Assembly: GCA_964017065.1 (NCBI GenBank)
Contig: OZ024784.1
Location: 11,761,152-11,825,151, forward strand
Direction of reading: 5' to 3'
From: Haliclona indistincta
Lineage: Eukaryota > Porifera > Demospongiae > Haplosclerida > Chalinidae
Length of the DNA stretch: 64,000 nt
Positions 62,732 through 64,000 of this stretch are shown piece after piece. Position 1 is the stretch's first letter; every line of letters starts with the position of its first letter. Position numbers and translations under genes: made by a program. The notes beneath the pieces were generated by a model. That model was given only the letters and a program-made list of their open reading frames with translations, was not told the origin of the DNA and did no database searches.

Positions 62732-62862
62732 AATGCTTGTATTATAGCACAGGACTATCACTTGCTATCACCTGAATATACTCGTTTGTAAAACTTGTTT
62801 GAATTTTACAAGTTAATTTTTAATTATAAAAGTTGTACAGCTCATGCACACTCTGTTCGTTG

Positions 62863-64000
62863 CTATGCTCCCAACTTTTCATATAGCTTAGGCACATAGT
62901 CATCCCATTCTGCCTGAAAAAAATTTCCTGCAATAGGGTTGCCAAGATTGTACTTGGCAATAAAATCCCTAGCCTTGGTTCCTCCTCTTCCAGCTGTGCT
63001 GAGCGACTGGTGGGGCTCAGTAAACTGGATTTTACCAGCTGACTGCTTGAACACTGAAACACATAATAATTATATCAGATGGTTTGTACAACTAATCATT
63101 TCTCACCAAGAAAGATATAGCGATGCAATCCTGTGCCCTCGGGTGGGCCTGCTCCAATGTACTCACTCAACACTTCTCCCTTACTAACCTCAGTGCCAGG
63201 GATATTACCTACTAGCCAGTGCCTCCATTCCCTCCATGAGGGATCAGCTCGGGAAGGAGCATCAGGATCTGTAGTGGCACACAGACTATCATTGTGGCAA
63301 GACCAGATAATCAGTTTTATGTATGTGTGTACATGTATTATCACATGCAGCTGCCCACCATAAATTTTAAGGGACTACAAGTCAAACTAGAGAAACGGCT
63401 CAATTTGCATGCTGTTTATTTCTGGCTCTCCATCTAGTACTCTACGGCAACTTTGGTAACTGCTGGGCGGTCCTAGGGTGGAGCTAGAGGGCCGAGGGAC
63501 CCAAATGTTTTACGACATAGTTTTTGCCTTGAAACGACAAACTGAACACTGTACGCAATATGCATACGTTTGCTCACCACGAGGCATTCAGTTCACAAAT
63601 CTATTTTGGTGGGTGTGGCTTACATGTCCACCCTTTGAATTAGTTTTTTACTCTTTATACAGTGTTTGCTCTGCCCACGAGCAGATTTGCATGAGTTTCT
63701 TTGATGGTAACTGTCTTTGACCAAGCTTTGCTTGCCCGAAGAAACTGAAATTGTTGTCATTTTGATGTTCAACGTGAAGTACTCCATGACTAGTATATTA
63801 CTTACCAGTCATGACTAAACTGTAAAATCCTCCCTCTTCTGTTGGCCATGATAGTTTAGGCTGGTTTTGAACCTGGAGAAAACTATATTATTAATACAAG
63901 GCTATTTTAAGGGTGGAAATCCCAAACATCAGGATTACGAATATTTTGGTTTCTACTGTTAGTTGAAGGCTTGGTCAGTCACACTGATCACCCAAGAAAG
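62863..64000 (-). CDS. PEBP1: Phosphatidylethanolamine-binding protein (PEBP), 3' part (partial)
   Basis: Model: complement(join(62863..63053, 63107..63268, 63806..63872)), with the 5' exon(s) beyond the right edge. Conserved PEBP blocks are all visible: TDPDAPSR, the HWLVGNIPG strand, [14 protein letters not shown] and [20 protein letters not shown] at the C-terminus. PEBP proteins bind anionic phospholipids and in animals regulate Raf kinase. The 537-nt intron 63269-63805 shows no gene. The last 128 bases of the window are intron or upstream sequence. Confidence 0.9.

Overview
This is a eukaryotic, animal-type window: nearly every gene is split into many short exons by GT-AG introns of about 45-60 nt. 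The gene content is metazoan (COP9 signalosome CSN1, haspin, rhotekin, CCDC186, kinesin-6, WDR1/AIP1, Trabid, WDR91, PEBP), together with AT-rich introns carrying small inverted-repeat transposons. Very short introns, tight packing and lineage-specific macro/RING and kinase-kelch genes fit a sponge such as the demosponge Amphimedon; that is inference, not proof. All exon models were assembled by hand from splice motifs, unbroken reading frame and intron phase. No transcript or database was consulted.

Layout. 1-2255 (-): N-terminal part of an Ig-domain protein. 2721-9842 (+): CSN1. 10217-12394 (-): coiled-coil protein, weakly IHO1-like. 12668-17948 (+): haspin kinase. 18165-21637 (-): rhotekin. 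21878-26407 (+): CCDC186. 26525-28726 (+): ankyrin protein. 28754-29965 (-): intronless RING-TRAF zinc finger-coiled coil-macro protein. 30528-32867 (+): intronless kinase-coiled coil-kelch protein with a changed catalytic loop. 32976-34590 (-): F-box/LRR protein. 34753-41783 (-): DTX3L-like Deltex ligase with a macro domain inside the same chain. 41931-49312 (+): kinesin-6 (KIF20 type). 49468-54366 (-): WDR1/AIP1. 54993-55375 (-): small two-helix membrane protein. 55552-59718 (-): Trabid (ZRANB1). 59910-62731 (+): WDR91. 62863-end (-): PEBP, cut by the window edge.

The most unusual block is 28.7-41.8 kb. Two different ubiquitin-ligase-like proteins there each carry a macro (ADP-ribose-binding) domain, and an F-box protein lies between them. 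In vertebrates DTX3L (Deltex RING) works with the separate macro protein PARP9; here the macro and Deltex modules are in one polypeptide. Intergenic spacers are short, and several pairs are divergent (147 bp between the DTX3L-like and kinesin start codons) or convergent. Introns carry at least nine inverted-repeat elements, some with clear target-site duplications, plus several tandem repeats, two of which lie directly on splice sites.
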